Shown here one piece after another: positions 1-10,600 of a stretch of DNA of 64,000 nucleotides. The translations under genes and the position numbers were made by a program. The stretch is from positions 1,674,001-1,738,000 of the forward strand of contig NZ_CP033459.1 of the NCBI RefSeq assembly GCF_003265305.2. The letters are read 5' to 3'. Position 1 is the first letter of the stretch. Each line of letters opens with the position of its first letter. Origin of the DNA: Pseudoprevotella muciniphila (GTDB lineage: Bacteria; Bacteroidota; Bacteroidia; Bacteroidales; Bacteroidaceae). The notes under the pieces are model-generated. The model saw nothing but the letters and a program-made list of their open reading frames with translations. It made no database searches and was not told the DNA's origin.

Positions 1-866
1 GATTCTCCGTCATCTCCCCGTGATGACACCACCACCGGGCACGATGTGCCGCAGAGTATGCACGCCTGCTTGGCTTCTCCGAAAAAGGAAAGTGTCTTGT
101 AGAATGCATTTGCTGCTTCGAGGTCGGAAAAAATAAGCGCGTCTGCACGGCCTGCTATAGGCGACTTTATGCCCTTTACCTCCATGGCTTCCGAGTCAAC
201 AGATGTCCTGACATCCAGAGGCCCGTCGATGATGGCTTTTCCCCATTTTCCTTCCCGCGACTCCTGGGACAGATCGGCATAGTCCACAGAACATGGGAAT
301 TTCTCGCTGACTTTCTCTGTGAAATGTATGAGCGAGATGCGTGGTTCTTCTATTCCGAAAGCGTTGCAAACGTCGATGGTGTACTTCACCTGCCACTCGC
401 GCTGTTTGCGGGTAGGTACAGGTATGACAGCCGGGTCGGAAAAGAAAAGAAGTTTGTCGTATGCTGCCGTTTCTGCCACAGCAATGAGTGTTAGGATGTT
501 TCCTGCGGGTAACAATCCTTTTTCCTTGTCCAGGACTGCCCGTAACAAGTTGTCGGTATGAACCAGCCCCTTCATCAGGAAATCTGCCTTGCCTTCGCGA
601 ACGAGAGTCACGGCAAATTGTGCTGACTCGTCTTCATCTTCCATGGGAAATTGCTGTATGTTAGCCTTATGGGGTAAAAACTCCTGATGCTTTTCAAAAT
701 CGGGTATCTGCCCAACAAAGATTACATCGATAAAACCAGCCTCAAGCCCACGATGAAGGGCATAGAGGGTGCTCTCGTCTGTACCTGAAATCACAGCGAC
801 ACGTTTGCGTTGCTCCATTTCGTTGAGGTGGCTGACAAGTTGCTTGAAACTTTTAATTCTTTCCAT
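1..866 (-). CDS. ptb: Phosphate butyryltransferase (phosphate acetyl/butyryltransferase family), 3' end cut by window edge
   Basis: The minus-strand frame starts at an ATG at 864-866 and stays open to base 1, giving 288 codons without a stop. It reads MERIKSFKQL and later carries the motif FLMKGLVHTDNLLRAVLDKEKG, typical of the PTA/PTB fold. Its last visible part is a CPVVVSSRGD stretch, close to the conserved C-terminal PVVxxSRxD, so only about ten residues should be missing. The family moves butyryl or acetyl groups between CoA and phosphate, often with a butyrate kinase gene beside it; that gene would lie off the window. A -7 element precedes the start. The PTB rather than PTA assignment rests on length and overall resemblance. 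Confidence 0.8.
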   Translation of the reverse strand, partial: MERIKSFKQLVSHLNEMEQRKRVAVISGTDESTLYALHRGLEAGFIDVIFVGQIPDFEKHQEFLPHKANIQQFPMEDEDESAQFAVTLVREGKADFLMKGLVHTDNLLRAVLDKEKGLLPAGNILTLIAVAETAAYDKLLFFSDPAVIPVPTRKQREWQVKYTIDVCNAFGIEEPRISLIHFTEKVSEKFPCSVDYADLSQESREGKWGKAIIDGPLDVRTSVDSEAMEVKGIKSPIAGRADALIFSDLEAANAFYKTLSFFGEAKQACILCGTSCPVVVSSRGDDGE

Positions 867-887
867 CTTTTACAAATACTTAGGTGG

Positions 888-895
888 CAAATTTA
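888..895 (-). promoter_or_regulatory. Bacteroidetes -7 element for ptb
   Basis: TAAATTTG on the minus strand, 21 bp upstream of the ptb ATG, matches the TAnnTTTG consensus. No clear -33 TTG partner is seen. Confidence 0.5.
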
Positions 896-979
896 ACACT
901 TAATCGATAAGCGAGAAATAATTGTTGAGATAAAAGTTTTATTTTTAACCTTTTGGCGTGCGCGTTTTCTAAAAACGAC

Positions 980-1011
980 TTGCCGACTTTACAATAAAAG
1001 CACTAACTTTG
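980..1011 (+). promoter_or_regulatory. Bacteroidetes promoter for the histidine phosphatase gene
   Basis: TTG at 980-982 is followed after 21 bp by TAACTTTG at 1004-1011. Both elements and their spacing fit the Bacteroides -33/-7 consensus. The start codon lies 19 bp further on. Confidence 0.65.
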
Positions 1012-1030
1012 CACAAAACATCTCTACATC

Positions 1031-2308
1031 ATGAAAAAAATTTGTTTATTCCTTGTTGTTGCTTTGTCGTTGGGTCCCGTTTTCGCCCAGACAGCGCGTG
1101 AAGAAATCTATGAGGACGTACATTGTTCTGCAGCCAATTATTATGCCTACCCTGACCCTGTCGGTGTGAAATATACCACAGCACCTAAAGGTTACAAGCC
1201 ATTCTACATCAGCCACTATGCCCGCCACGGCTCACGCTGGCTGATTGGCAAGAAAGAATACTCGGGTCCGGCAGAAACCATGCGCAAGGCATACGAGGCG
1301 GGTGCATTAACAGCCAAAGGCATGGAAGTGATGCACGTTCTCGATAGTCTGGACCACATGTCGAAAGGGCGACTGGGCGAACTCACCCCTCTTGGCGCTC
1401 GCCAGCACCGCGGCATAGCCAAGCGTATGTACGAAAACTTCCCGGAAGTATTCGCCGGCAATGCCCCCATCGATGCCCGCTCAACCGTAGTAATCCGCTG
1501 CATCCTCTCGATGATGGCAGAATGTCTGCAACTTCAGACCATGAACCCCGACCTTCAGATCAAGAACGACGCCAGTTATCACGACATGTACTACATGAAC
1601 TATGAGCACGACGACAATATCTCCAAATACCGCAAAAGCGAGGAAGCCCAAAAGGTGCGCACAGATTGGTGGAACAAGACTATCCAACCCGACCGCTTCA
1701 TCAGCATGCTGTTCTCCGACACAGCCTACGTCAGCCAAAACATCAACAAAGGTGGCCTGATGTGGAACATCTTCGACATAGCCGCCAACATGCAAAGCCT
1801 GGACACTGACCTCGACCTTTATCCGCTTTTCACAAAAGAAGAATGCTACGCCATCTGGACGAACAAAAACCTAAGTTGGTATCACAACTACGGACCTTCA
1901 AAACTCACTCAAGGTAAGTTGCCCTACTTTGAAGCCAACCTGCTGAAAAATATCGTTGAAACCGCTGATTCCTGCATCAAGTTGAATAAACCCGGTGCCA
2001 CCTTGCGCTTTGGTCACGAAGTGGTGGTCTATCCGCTAACTTGCCTTATGGAACTCGGCGACTACGGCACCACAGAAGAAGATCCTGCCAAACTCGACGA
2101 GAAATGGCGAAACTATAAAATCTTCCCGATGGCAAGCAACGTGCAACTCGTTTTCTACCGCAAGAAAGGCAGCAACGACATCCTCGTAAAGGTGATGCTC
2201 AACGAACACGAGATGAGTCTCCCGGTGAAGAGCGACATGGCACCTTACTACCATTGGTCCGATGTGTCAGACTACTACAAAGACAAACTCAGCAAGATGT
2301 CCTTCTGA
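1031..2308 (+). CDS. Secreted histidine-type phosphatase (MINPP/phytase-like)
   Basis: A 425-residue protein of the histidine acid phosphatase clan. A signal peptide covers about residues 1-20 (MKKICLFLVVALSLGPVFAQ). The catalytic RHGSRW motif is at residues 65-70, where His66 would take the phosphoryl group. The distal motif is His329-Glu330 (FGHEVVV), the HE form seen in Bacteroides MINPP-like enzymes rather than the HD form of classic acid phosphatases. Family knowledge suggests hydrolysis of phosphomonoesters, possibly inositol phosphates, in the periplasm or outside the cell; the true substrate cannot be read from the sequence. It is a single gene behind its own promoter and is followed by an inverted-repeat spacer. 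Confidence 0.85.
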   Translation: MKKICLFLVVALSLGPVFAQTAREEIYEDVHCSAANYYAYPDPVGVKYTTAPKGYKPFYISHYARHGSRWLIGKKEYSGPAETMRKAYEAGALTAKGMEVMHVLDSLDHMSKGRLGELTPLGARQHRGIAKRMYENFPEVFAGNAPIDARSTVVIRCILSMMAECLQLQTMNPDLQIKNDASYHDMYYMNYEHDDNISKYRKSEEAQKVRTDWWNKTIQPDRFISMLFSDTAYVSQNINKGGLMWNIFDIAANMQSLDTDLDLYPLFTKEECYAIWTNKNLSWYHNYGPSKLTQGKLPYFEANLLKNIVETADSCIKLNKPGATLRFGHEVVVYPLTCLMELGDYGTTEEDPAKLDEKWRNYKIFPMASNVQLVFYRKKGSNDILVKVMLNEHEMSLPVKSDMAPYYHWSDVSDYYKDKLSKMSF

Positions 2309-2330
2309 ATTGGGTAATAGTCAAGAATTT

Positions 2331-2516
2331 GAGAATTATAGAATTTAAGTTTCGTAGCGTAGCATTCGCGTCATCGCCGAGCGAAGCAATGGCAAAAATC
2401 GAAAACATTACGACAAAGTCTGTTTAATCCGTGTCCGTCGCGTTCCAAAAACTGTCGTCATTAGCATTCTAACTATAGCGAAGCGAAAGATGCAAAATCT
2501 AAATTCTATAATTCTC
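2331..2516. repeat. Intergenic element bounded by a 17-bp perfect inverted repeat
   Basis: The left arm at 2331-2347 (GAGAATTATAGAATTTA) and the right arm at 2500-2516 are perfect reverse complements. They enclose 152 bp with no credible gene. The interior carries GC-richer blocks such as AGCGAAGC and TAGCATTC repeated imperfectly. It fills the spacer between the phosphatase gene and xerD. It could be a small non-autonomous repeat element or a long hairpin in the transcript. Confidence 0.55.
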
Positions 2517-2535
2517 TAATTGAAGATAATTGAAA

Positions 2536-3423
2536 ATGGTTGATAAATACCGCACTTACATCCTTCTTGAGCAAGGTCTTTCGGAAAACACGCGAGAGGC
2601 CTACCTGCGCGATGTGCGGAAATTTCTCGACTACCTCAAGGACGAAAACATCGACGTCAAGGACGTCAACCTTGAAGTGATCCACCGTTTTTCTTGGACC
2701 CTTGTTGACATCGGCATTTCGCAACGCAGCATAGCGCGCCAGCACAGTGCCTTGCGGTCTTTCTTCAAATTTCTTGTACTCGACGGTTTCATCGACTCCG
2801 ACCCCACCGAACTCTTGGAATCGCCAAAGAAAAGCAAACACCTGCCCGAGGTGCTTACTCTCGAAGAAGTGGATGCCATCATCAGCACCATCGACCTGAG
2901 CCAACCTTTCGGACAGCGCGACCGCGCCATTATAGAGATGCTCTACAGTTGCGGGCTGCGTGTGAGCGAACTCTGCAACCTGAAACTGAGCGACCTCTTT
3001 CTCGACGAAGGCTTCATCCGCGTTGTAGGAAAAGGCGACAAACAACGTCTTGTGCCCGTATCACCCCGTGCAGAACAGGAACTGAAACTGTGGTTCATTG
3101 ACCGCAATGCCATCACTCCAAAAGATGGCGAAGAAGACTACGTTTTCCTAAGCGAGCGCCGCCGCCAGCACCTCTCACGCATAACGGTATTTCACAACAT
3201 CAGGCTATACGCAGAAGCCGCCGGAATAACAAAGACCATCAGTCCGCACACCTTCCGACACACCTTCGCCACCCATCTGCTCGAAGGCGGGGCTAACCTC
3301 CGCGCCATACAGGCCATGCTGGGCCATGAAAGCATAGCAACGACTGAAATCTACACCCACATCGACCGCAGTTTCCTCCGACGTCAAATACTCGATTATT
3401 TCCCACGCAACAAAGAGAAGTGA
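2536..3423 (+). CDS. xerD: Site-specific tyrosine recombinase XerD/XerC family
   Basis: A 295-residue tyrosine recombinase of normal Xer length. The N-terminal SAM-like DNA-binding domain occupies about residues 1-90, and the catalytic domain follows. Visible active-site motifs are CGLRVSEL (first Arg), HTFRHTFATHL (HxxR), LGHES (second His) and EIYTHID (nucleophilic Tyr). With its partner it would resolve chromosome dimers at dif. The ATG at 2536 is preferred over an in-frame TTG six bases upstream. XerC versus XerD cannot be settled without comparison; the local context has no mobile-element genes, which favours a housekeeping role. Confidence 0.85.
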   Translation: MVDKYRTYILLEQGLSENTREAYLRDVRKFLDYLKDENIDVKDVNLEVIHRFSWTLVDIGISQRSIARQHSALRSFFKFLVLDGFIDSDPTELLESPKKSKHLPEVLTLEEVDAIISTIDLSQPFGQRDRAIIEMLYSCGLRVSELCNLKLSDLFLDEGFIRVVGKGDKQRLVPVSPRAEQELKLWFIDRNAITPKDGEEDYVFLSERRRQHLSRITVFHNIRLYAEAAGITKTISPHTFRHTFATHLLEGGANLRAIQAMLGHESIATTEIYTHIDRSFLRRQILDYFPRNKEK

Positions 3424-3559
3424 TTTCTAATTATGTATGTCTTCTTCTTTCTACGAGTATTTTACATTTTTTTATCGAGAATTTTTGTTCACTCGTACTA
3501 ATTTTGAGCACGTTTATCAATTATTATCACTTTGATTCTTTTTTATAATCAGTTTCCCG

Positions 3560-3567
3560 TAATTTTG
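3560..3567 (+). promoter_or_regulatory. Bacteroidetes -7 element upstream of the first CotH gene
   Basis: TAATTTTG lies 27 bp before the ATG at 3595. A second identical octamer occurs at 3499-3506, so there may be two promoters. The rest of 3424-3594 is AT-rich with no gene. Confidence 0.5.
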
Positions 3568-3594
3568 CGGCGCTTTTATATACATCACTCTAAC

Positions 3595-6500
3595 ATGAAG
3601 AAGTTTTTACTCTTACACTTCGCTTTTATGCTATGCCTCATCAGCTTAAAAGCACAATCTTATTCTTCAGCCACACTGTCGAATTATTCCTCCACTGCGA
3701 TAACTTCGCTATCTGACATCACAGAAGGTAGCCGTTTCCTTGTGTGGAACAATGGGCGCAACTGCTACATCTATGAAAGTTCCTCAAACCAAATGATGCA
3801 GAACAGCATGCCAGACATCTCATACGTGCTAACATTCGACAATGTGACCAACTACGGTTCATACGTTACCGCCAATATCCGCGCAGCAAGCGGCAACTTA
3901 TTGCCCGACCTGAGCAAAAGCGCTAATGTTTATACTTCTTCTACAAAAGTGCTCTACACCATCACGATGAGCAATAATCTGTTCCAGTTTGTCAGTCCAA
4001 GCGGCATAGGCTTGAACGGCAATGGGTCAAATGGTAGTGGCAACGGGTCGAATGTTATAGGCTGGACGGCAGGCAACGGTTCCAATGGTTCTTTCAAACT
4101 CTACAGCGCTACGATTGATGGTGATGAACAAAGCGTTTTCAACGAAAATGAGACCTATCGCCTGTGTTGCAAAAGTTATGATGGTGCTATCGGTTTGGGA
4201 GCATACCACAACACCTCCATACTCATCTACTATGTAACCGGTCAAGACGTTCAGGACGAAGACTGCTGGTGGAACATCATCCCCGACGGCGACGCAGGCT
4301 ATATCATCCAGAATGCCCTTACCGGCGACTACCTGAAATACGTAGGCGAATATGGTAACACAGTAAAATATCTCACTACAACCGATGACCCTTCTACAAC
4401 TGATGCGCTTTGGACGTTTACATACGACGCCACCAACGAGGCATACTACGTCACCAATGTTGCCCAGCCAAATTATCGTTTCAACCTGAGGACAAGCGGA
4501 TCAACAGCAAACCTGTTAGGTTGTTACAGCAACACCAGCAAACCGACAAATAATGAACTTTTCGCTATATACGACAGCAACGGGAACCTTATTACAGGCA
4601 CACAGAGTTCCTCGGGTGGGAATTCCGGCGGCAGCGAAACAGTTGACGTGGGCAACTTTGCCATCTATGTGGATTCGCTCCAATTCAACGACAAATGCCT
4701 CATCTATGACAACTACGGCAATGGGCGCTACATGTTCTCCCTGCCGCAGTCAGTGCGCGGCGGCGGCGACTTTACGGCAACCTTGAAATTCAAGAACCTG
4801 ACGAACGATGACATCTCCTTTAGGATTGACGGTCAGACCGTATCGAATGGTGGTACATTCACTTTAAATAACGTTACCTGCCAGTCTGCGTACGACCTGT
4901 ACATTCTCGTGAACGGCACTCCGACACGCAAATGTAGCCTGAACTTCACTTTCATGCCTATCGTTTCGGTGAATGTGAGCAGTTGCGGCACAAGTTATTA
5001 CACCGCCGGCACTTTCCATCTCCTCGATGGCGATGCGGCAACCGACGACAGTACCTACTATGCCAAATACCGCCACCGCGGTGCCACGGCATCTGGAAAG
5101 CCAAAGAAAGCATACGCTGTCAAGATGATAGACGAGAACGGCAACAGTGTTGACCGCAGTTTCCTCGGTATGCGCTCGGACAACAACTGGATTCTCGATG
5201 CAGCATACGTTGACCCGAGCCGTATGCGCAACCGCGTCAGCACAGACCTTTGGAACGACTTCGCACACGACCCCTACCAACAAGCGTTCGAGAACAAAAA
5301 AGTTTCTACAGGCACACATGGCCAGTTTGTAGAAGTCCTGCTCAACGGCACATATCGCGGTATATATTGCTTCACAGAGAAGATGGACCGCAAGCAACTG
5401 CGATTGGAGAAAACGGACTCTGTTTTTGACATTTTCACAGATGAAACGGAAGTTACCGTGCGTGGCACACTTTATAAAACCACGAGTTGGGGTTACGAAG
5501 TATTTATGGGACACAATACAGGCTCAAAATCGTATCCACGGACAGCACCTTCTTCCTATAGAAACACATCTGCGTCATGGTGCAGCTATGAAGGAAAATA
5601 TCCCGATGTGGAAGATGGCGAGAAATTTGACTACGGACCAATCTGGCGAGCAGTAAACCTCGTAGCAGCAGGTTCTGACCAAGAGTTTGTGGATAGTTTT
5701 GCTTACTATTTCGACAAACCCGTACTCGATGATTATTACCTCTTCATTGAACTTCTCCTTTCCACCGACAATCACGGCAAAAATATGTACTATTATGCTT
5801 ACGACACCAATCCTTCTACTAAGAAACTCAACAAAGGTTTTACGGAAAAGGATAAAATAGGTGTGGCTGTATGGGACCTTGACGGGACTTGGGGTTGTCG
5901 CTGGGAAGGTTCTACGAACGTTACCAACACCACCAATTATAAAAAATACGACACATACGATGATTTCCTTTGGGCTTACGAACATGGACAGTTGACCTAC
6001 TTCACCCGTCTTCGCGAACTTTCCGCGTTCGACTGGGAAAACACACTCGCCAACCGCTATGCCGAACTGCGCCGCACATGGTTCCAGCCCGACAGTCTCT
6101 GCAAGCGTTTTACAGACTATTACAGCCTCTTCCAGGAGAGCGGTGCCGACTCGCGCGAAAACACACTGTGGAGTACCAATATCAGTAACAACATCAGTTA
6201 TACCACTCAATGGATTCAAGACCGCATAGCCTACCTCGACGAGCAATACGGTTACAGCGAAAGTACCATTTCGCTGACCATGCCTGCCGGCGGATTTACC
6301 ACATACTATAGCAGCAATGCGCTCAAACTTCCATCGGGGCTTACAGCAGGCATCGTAACTGCAGTCACATCCGATGAAGTAACCATCGATTGGCTCTATC
6401 CTGAAGGAAGTGTGGTACCGGCGGGTACAGGCATCATACTCAAAGGCGATGCAGGAACATATACCCTCGTGACATACGCCGCCTATTCGGGCGAAACTGC

Positions 6501-7428
6501 ACCAGAAGGCAACCTGCTGCATGGCAGCGACGTGGCAGCAACAACGACCGGCGGAACCTACTACTACCGCATCAATAACAGAAGCAACGCCCAAACAGTA
6601 GGTTTCTATCAGGCTAACAGCAATGCCGGTGCATTTACGGCTAACGCACACGAAGCCTACCTCGCGCTCGATGAATACATAGGAACTTCTGTTCTCCTGA
6701 ACAAGACTGTGCTTCTTGGCGACGCTAACGAAGACAACAGCGTAAACGTTAGCGATATCGTGGCTACAGTGAACTACATACTTGGTTCCACGTCCTCCAC
6801 ATTCAACACCACCAACGCTGATATCAACAGCGACAACGCCGTAAACGTGAGCGATATTGTGGGCATCGTAAACATTATTCTCGGCAACACAACAAGTGCT
6901 ACAAGCAAACTTGAGTCCATGACCGAAGAAACTGCTATTGATCAACTCACGATGCAACTCTCTTCTACCAACAAACTGTTGATGATCCTCAACAACGAGA
7001 ACGACTTCACCGCCTTCCAGTTCGACCTCGTCCTGCCCGAAGGCACCACGCTGCAGGATGCCAGCCTGAAACGCAGCAGTGGTCATAGTGTGGTTTTCGC
7101 ACCTCGTGGCAATAATCGTTATACCATCCTCGCCTACTCCGTCTTCAACGCATTGCTTCCCGGCAGCATGGGCGACCTGCTCGAACTCACCCTCAGCAAC
7201 CAACCCCTCGGAACCATCACAGCCGGCGACATCACGTTCAGCACACAAAGTTCCGAGAGCCACCAGTTCAGCCCGCTGACACTCATCATCGACAGCACCA
7301 CAGGCGTAAACACTGCGGCACAGAGTTCCGACTCAAAGGAAACGCTCTACGATCTTCATGGCAGACGCGTGAGAAATACGAACGCAAACGGTATTTATAT
7401 CGAAAACGGAAAGAAAGTGTTGAAATAA
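3595..7428 (+). CDS. Large exported CotH-kinase-family protein with lectin-like and dockerin-like regions
   Basis: A 1277-residue protein. The start MKKFLLLHFAFMLCL begins a clear signal peptide ending near KAQS. About residues 215-335 form a ricin/lectin-like region (DCWWNIIP, FNLRTSG, LLGCY). The CotH kinase domain lies at roughly 475-890, with YRHRGATASGKPKKAY, THGQFVEVLLNG, the STDNHGKN motif and WDLDGTWG, which resemble CotH family ATP/metal-site segments. A beta-rich module with GGFTTYYSS follows. Two dockerin-like calcium loops come next (GDANEDNSVNVSDIV and DINSDNAVNVSDIV). The last residues are a tail with YDLHGRRV and GIYIENGKKVLK, like other secreted Bacteroidales proteins. The role is unknown; a surface or exported protein-modifying or glycan-associated function is inferred. 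A paralogue follows directly. Confidence 0.8.
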   Translation: MKKFLLLHFAFMLCLISLKAQSYSSATLSNYSSTAITSLSDITEGSRFLVWNNGRNCYIYESSSNQMMQNSMPDISYVLTFDNVTNYGSYVTANIRAASGNLLPDLSKSANVYTSSTKVLYTITMSNNLFQFVSPSGIGLNGNGSNGSGNGSNVIGWTAGNGSNGSFKLYSATIDGDEQSVFNENETYRLCCKSYDGAIGLGAYHNTSILIYYVTGQDVQDEDCWWNIIPDGDAGYIIQNALTGDYLKYVGEYGNTVKYLTTTDDPSTTDALWTFTYDATNEAYYVTNVAQPNYRFNLRTSGSTANLLGCYSNTSKPTNNELFAIYDSNGNLITGTQSSSGGNSGGSETVDVGNFAIYVDSLQFNDKCLIYDNYGNGRYMFSLPQSVRGGGDFTATLKFKNLTNDDISFRIDGQTVSNGGTFTLNNVTCQSAYDLYILVNGTPTRKCSLNFTFMPIVSVNVSSCGTSYYTAGTFHLLDGDAATDDSTYYAKYRHRGATASGKPKKAYAVKMIDENGNSVDRSFLGMRSDNNWILDAAYVDPSRMRNRVSTDLWNDFAHDPYQQAFENKKVSTGTHGQFVEVLLNGTYRGIYCFTEKMDRKQLRLEKTDSVFDIFTDETEVTVRGTLYKTTSWGYEVFMGHNTGSKSYPRTAPSSYRNTSASWCSYEGKYPDVEDGEKFDYGPIWRAVNLVAAGSDQEFVDSFAYYFDKPVLDDYYLFIELLLSTDNHGKNMYYYAYDTNPSTKKLNKGFTEKDKIGVAVWDLDGTWGCRWEGSTNVTNTTNYKKYDTYDDFLWAYEHGQLTYFTRLRELSAFDWENTLANRYAELRRTWFQPDSLCKRFTDYYSLFQESGADSRENTLWSTNISNNISYTTQWIQDRIAYLDEQYGYSESTISLTMPAGGFTTYYSSNALKLPSGLTAGIVTAVTSDEVTIDWLYPEGSVVPAGTGIILKGDAGTYTLVTYAAYSGETAPEGNLLHGSDVAATTTGGTYYYRINNRSNAQTVGFYQANSNAGAFTANAHEAYLALDEYIGTSVLLNKTVLLGDANEDNSVNVSDIVATVNYILGSTSSTFNTTNADINSDNAVNVSDIVGIVNIILGNTTSATSKLESMTEETAIDQLTMQLSSTNKLLMILNNENDFTAFQFDLVLPEGTTLQDASLKRSSGHSVVFAPRGNNRYTILAYSVFNALLPGSMGDLLELTLSNQPLGTITAGDITFSTQSSESHQFSPLTLIIDSTTGVNTAAQSSDSKETLYDLHGRRVRNTNANGIYIENGKKVLK

Positions 7429-7451
7429 ACATTGTTCATCTATTAACACCC

Positions 7452-7490
7452 TATCGGCAGGAAAGCACTGGCTAACCTGCCGATATTTAT
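7452..7490 (+). terminator. Probable intrinsic terminator after the first CotH gene
   Basis: A perfect 10-bp stem, TATCGGCAGG at 7452-7461 and CCTGCCGATA at 7476-7485, with a 14-nt loop and a short T-rich run after it. Confidence 0.65.
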
Positions 7491-7573
7491 TCGATTGTAC
7501 CAGATTAGCACCTAATTATATACTTTTTTTCTCAAAAAACTCACAAAAACAGCGAGCAGTTCTTTTTCTTTTG

Positions 7574-7581
7574 TAATTTTG
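7574..7581 (+). promoter_or_regulatory. Bacteroidetes -7 element for the second CotH gene
   Basis: TAATTTTG followed by GCC, 55 bp before the ATG at 7637. It is nearly the same octamer context as before the first CotH gene. Confidence 0.5.
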
Positions 7582-7636
7582 CCTTTTACTATAAACTGTA
7601 TAAATAATTTACCTGAAAAGGTCAAAAAATAGAATC

Positions 7637-10600
7637 ATGAAAAGATTTATCTTCTTGATGTTTTCTTTGTTCGGACTATTGGCGGTAAACGCCCAGATAG
7701 ACTTCGATGAAACAAAAGAATACTACATCAAATCCATTTACAACAACGGTTGGATTGGGCGCGGCGCACAACATAACGCCACCCCTCAAATCTACTGTGT
7801 AACCACAGGTGCTGTGGATTACGATGGGTGGTGGATTATCAAAAAAACAACTGACGGTACGAGTTATACCATTCAAAATTCGCAATCGGGCGAATATCTG
7901 GTTTTTGATGCCGTTACCTACAACAGCACGAACAAATACCTCATGCTCTCCACAGACGGCACTTCTGACGAGGCTAAATGGACTTTTGACTATTATTCTT
8001 CACAAAACGCACTTCGTGTCATCAGTGTAGCCGACAATGAATATGTGTTCAATTTAAGAACAAGCGGGACCCCAAATCTCCTTGGTTGCTACCGAAACGT
8101 GAACAGTGCATCAAACAACGAATTGTTCCAGTTTATAGACAAAGACGGCAACCAGGTTCCCACTACAGAAGTTAAACCGGACGACCCCGACCCAATCACC
8201 GGATCTTTCTCTGAATATGTGGACTCATTACAATTAGACAACAAGAACCTTGTTTACAATAAAAGTAGTGAGACTTTCATGATGTCGCTTTCCGAATCAT
8301 TGCGCGGCGGTAAAGACTACAAACCGACAGTCAGTTTTAAACAAATCAGAAATGGAAACATACGCATACGCATCGGAAACAATTATGCCGGCAATGGTGA
8401 AGAACTGTCTATTCCTGCCGTAACATGCGCATCGCCTTACAATATCGCTGTGGAACTCAACGGTGAAATTGTGGCATCGACTACGCTCTCATTCACATTC
8501 CTCCCCATCGTGCAAATGAATGTGGCATCATGTAACGGCAGTTACTACACGAACGGCACATTCCACCTGCTCGACCCTGACCGCCTGTTTGACGACAGCC
8601 TCTACACCGCTAAATTCAAATATCGCGGTGCTACGGCACAAGGCTACGAAAAGAAAGCCTACAACGTGAAGATGATTGACGCTGCGGGCAACAAGGTGGA
8701 CCGCACGTTCCTCGGTATGCGCGAAGACAACAATTGGGTGCTTGATGCCATGGCGATAGATAAAGCAGATATGCGCAACCGCGTTGCCACAGACCTTTGG
8801 AACGACTTCTCGCACGAGCCATATCACCAACCCTTTGAAAATAAGAAAGTTAGCACAGGAACTCACGGACGATTTGTGGAGGTTTTCCTCAACGGCGAAT
8901 ACCGCGGCATCTATTGTTTTACAGAAAAAGTGGACCGCAAGCAACTGCGTCTTGAGTCGCTCGATACAGATCTGTTTACAGAAGAACAAACCATCCGCGG
9001 CACCCTTTACAAAACCACAAGTTGGGGCTACGAAGTGTTCATGGGACATGAGACAGACAGATCAAATTTTCCTCGCAGGGCTCCGAGTTCCTACAATAAC
9101 AAGAGCACATCGTGGTGCTATTACGAAGGAAAATACCCTGACGTGGAAGACGGTGAGCCTTTTGATTATGGACCTATCTGGCGTGCCGTAAACATAGTGG
9201 CTGCCGGATCAGACGAACAGTTTGTTGACAGTTTTGAATACTACTTTGACAAACCCGTCATTGACGACTATTATCTCTTCCTTGAACTCATCCTTGCCAC
9301 CGACAACCATGGCAAGAATATGTTCTACTATTGTTACGACACCAACCCTTCTGCAAAAAAACTGGCAAAAGGTTTCACGGAGAAAGACAAAGTGGGCATT
9401 GCCGTTTGGGACCTCGATGGCACCTGGGGCAGGCGCTGGGATGGCGGAAACTCTTACACGAGCAATCCGCAAACCGATTTCGAGACCTTCATCAGCAGAT
9501 ATGAACACGGGCAACTGACTTACTTCACACGTCTGCGAAACATATCCTATTTCAACTGGGAAGAGACACTTGCGAGCCGATACTGCCAGGTGCGCCGCAC
9601 ATGGTTCAACCCCGATAGTCTGTGCAAGCGTTTTACCGACTACTACAGCCTCTTCGAAGAGAGCGGAGCAGACACCCGTGAGGAGGACAGATGGTATTCC
9701 TACCATTACTCTGTAGGCATCGGAGAAGACGTGGAATGGACATGCAACTGGATACGCAACCGCATTGCATATCTTGACAATAAATACGGCTATGCAGAAA
9801 GCACGGGAAGCATCACCATTTCTGCCAGTGGCTACAACACACACTTCAGCACGGAAGCCTACCGCGTTCCTGAGGGCGTGGAAGCAGGTGTGGTTACTGC
9901 CGTGAGAAACGACTCTATGAACATTGACTTCTGCTACCAGCCGGGAAGCATTATTCCCGCAAAAGCGGCAGTGATTGTTAAGGGTCAACCTGGCACATAC
10001 AACACCACGATCTATGGTTCTACCTTACATGAAGAAATGCCAGAAACGAACCTCCTTAAAGCCTATGTACAAAGTGCAATAACCACAGGCGGAGCCGGCT
10101 ACTTCCGCTTCAGTCATTCCAATGACTCAGCGTTAGTGGGCTTCTACGCACAAAGGAGTGCCCAAGGTGCATGGCAAGCAAGAGCCGGAGAGGTGTACCT
10201 TGTTACACCTACAAAGAATTCTGCAGACAGTGTGCTTATCAACCACCCGCAAAAACCTGTCATAGAAGAAGTAAGTATCACCATCAGCGAAGGTGGATAC
10301 ACCACCTACTTCAGCAGCAATTCCTATACCCTGCCAGCAGGTACAGAAGCAGGTATCGTAACCGCAGCCAGCAACACGGACATGACGGTGGATTACATCT
10401 ACAAAGCAGGCGACGTCATCCCCGCCAACACGCCTGTAATCATAAAAGGCGCAACAGGTAACTACACCATTGCCATCATTGCTCCTGAAGGCACAGCGCC
10501 CTCTCCCAACCTACTCGTCGGTAGCGATGAGCCTACAGCGGTAACAGGCGATTACACCTATCGTTTCGACAAGGAAAACAGCGGAGAAACAATAGGTTTC

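Noticed and set aside
5575-7263. Long open frame (562 codons) on the minus strand inside the first CotH gene
   Set aside because: It mirrors the strongly biased codons of the plus-strand gene, has no recognisable domain, and shadows a protein with a signal peptide, known domains and a close paralogue.
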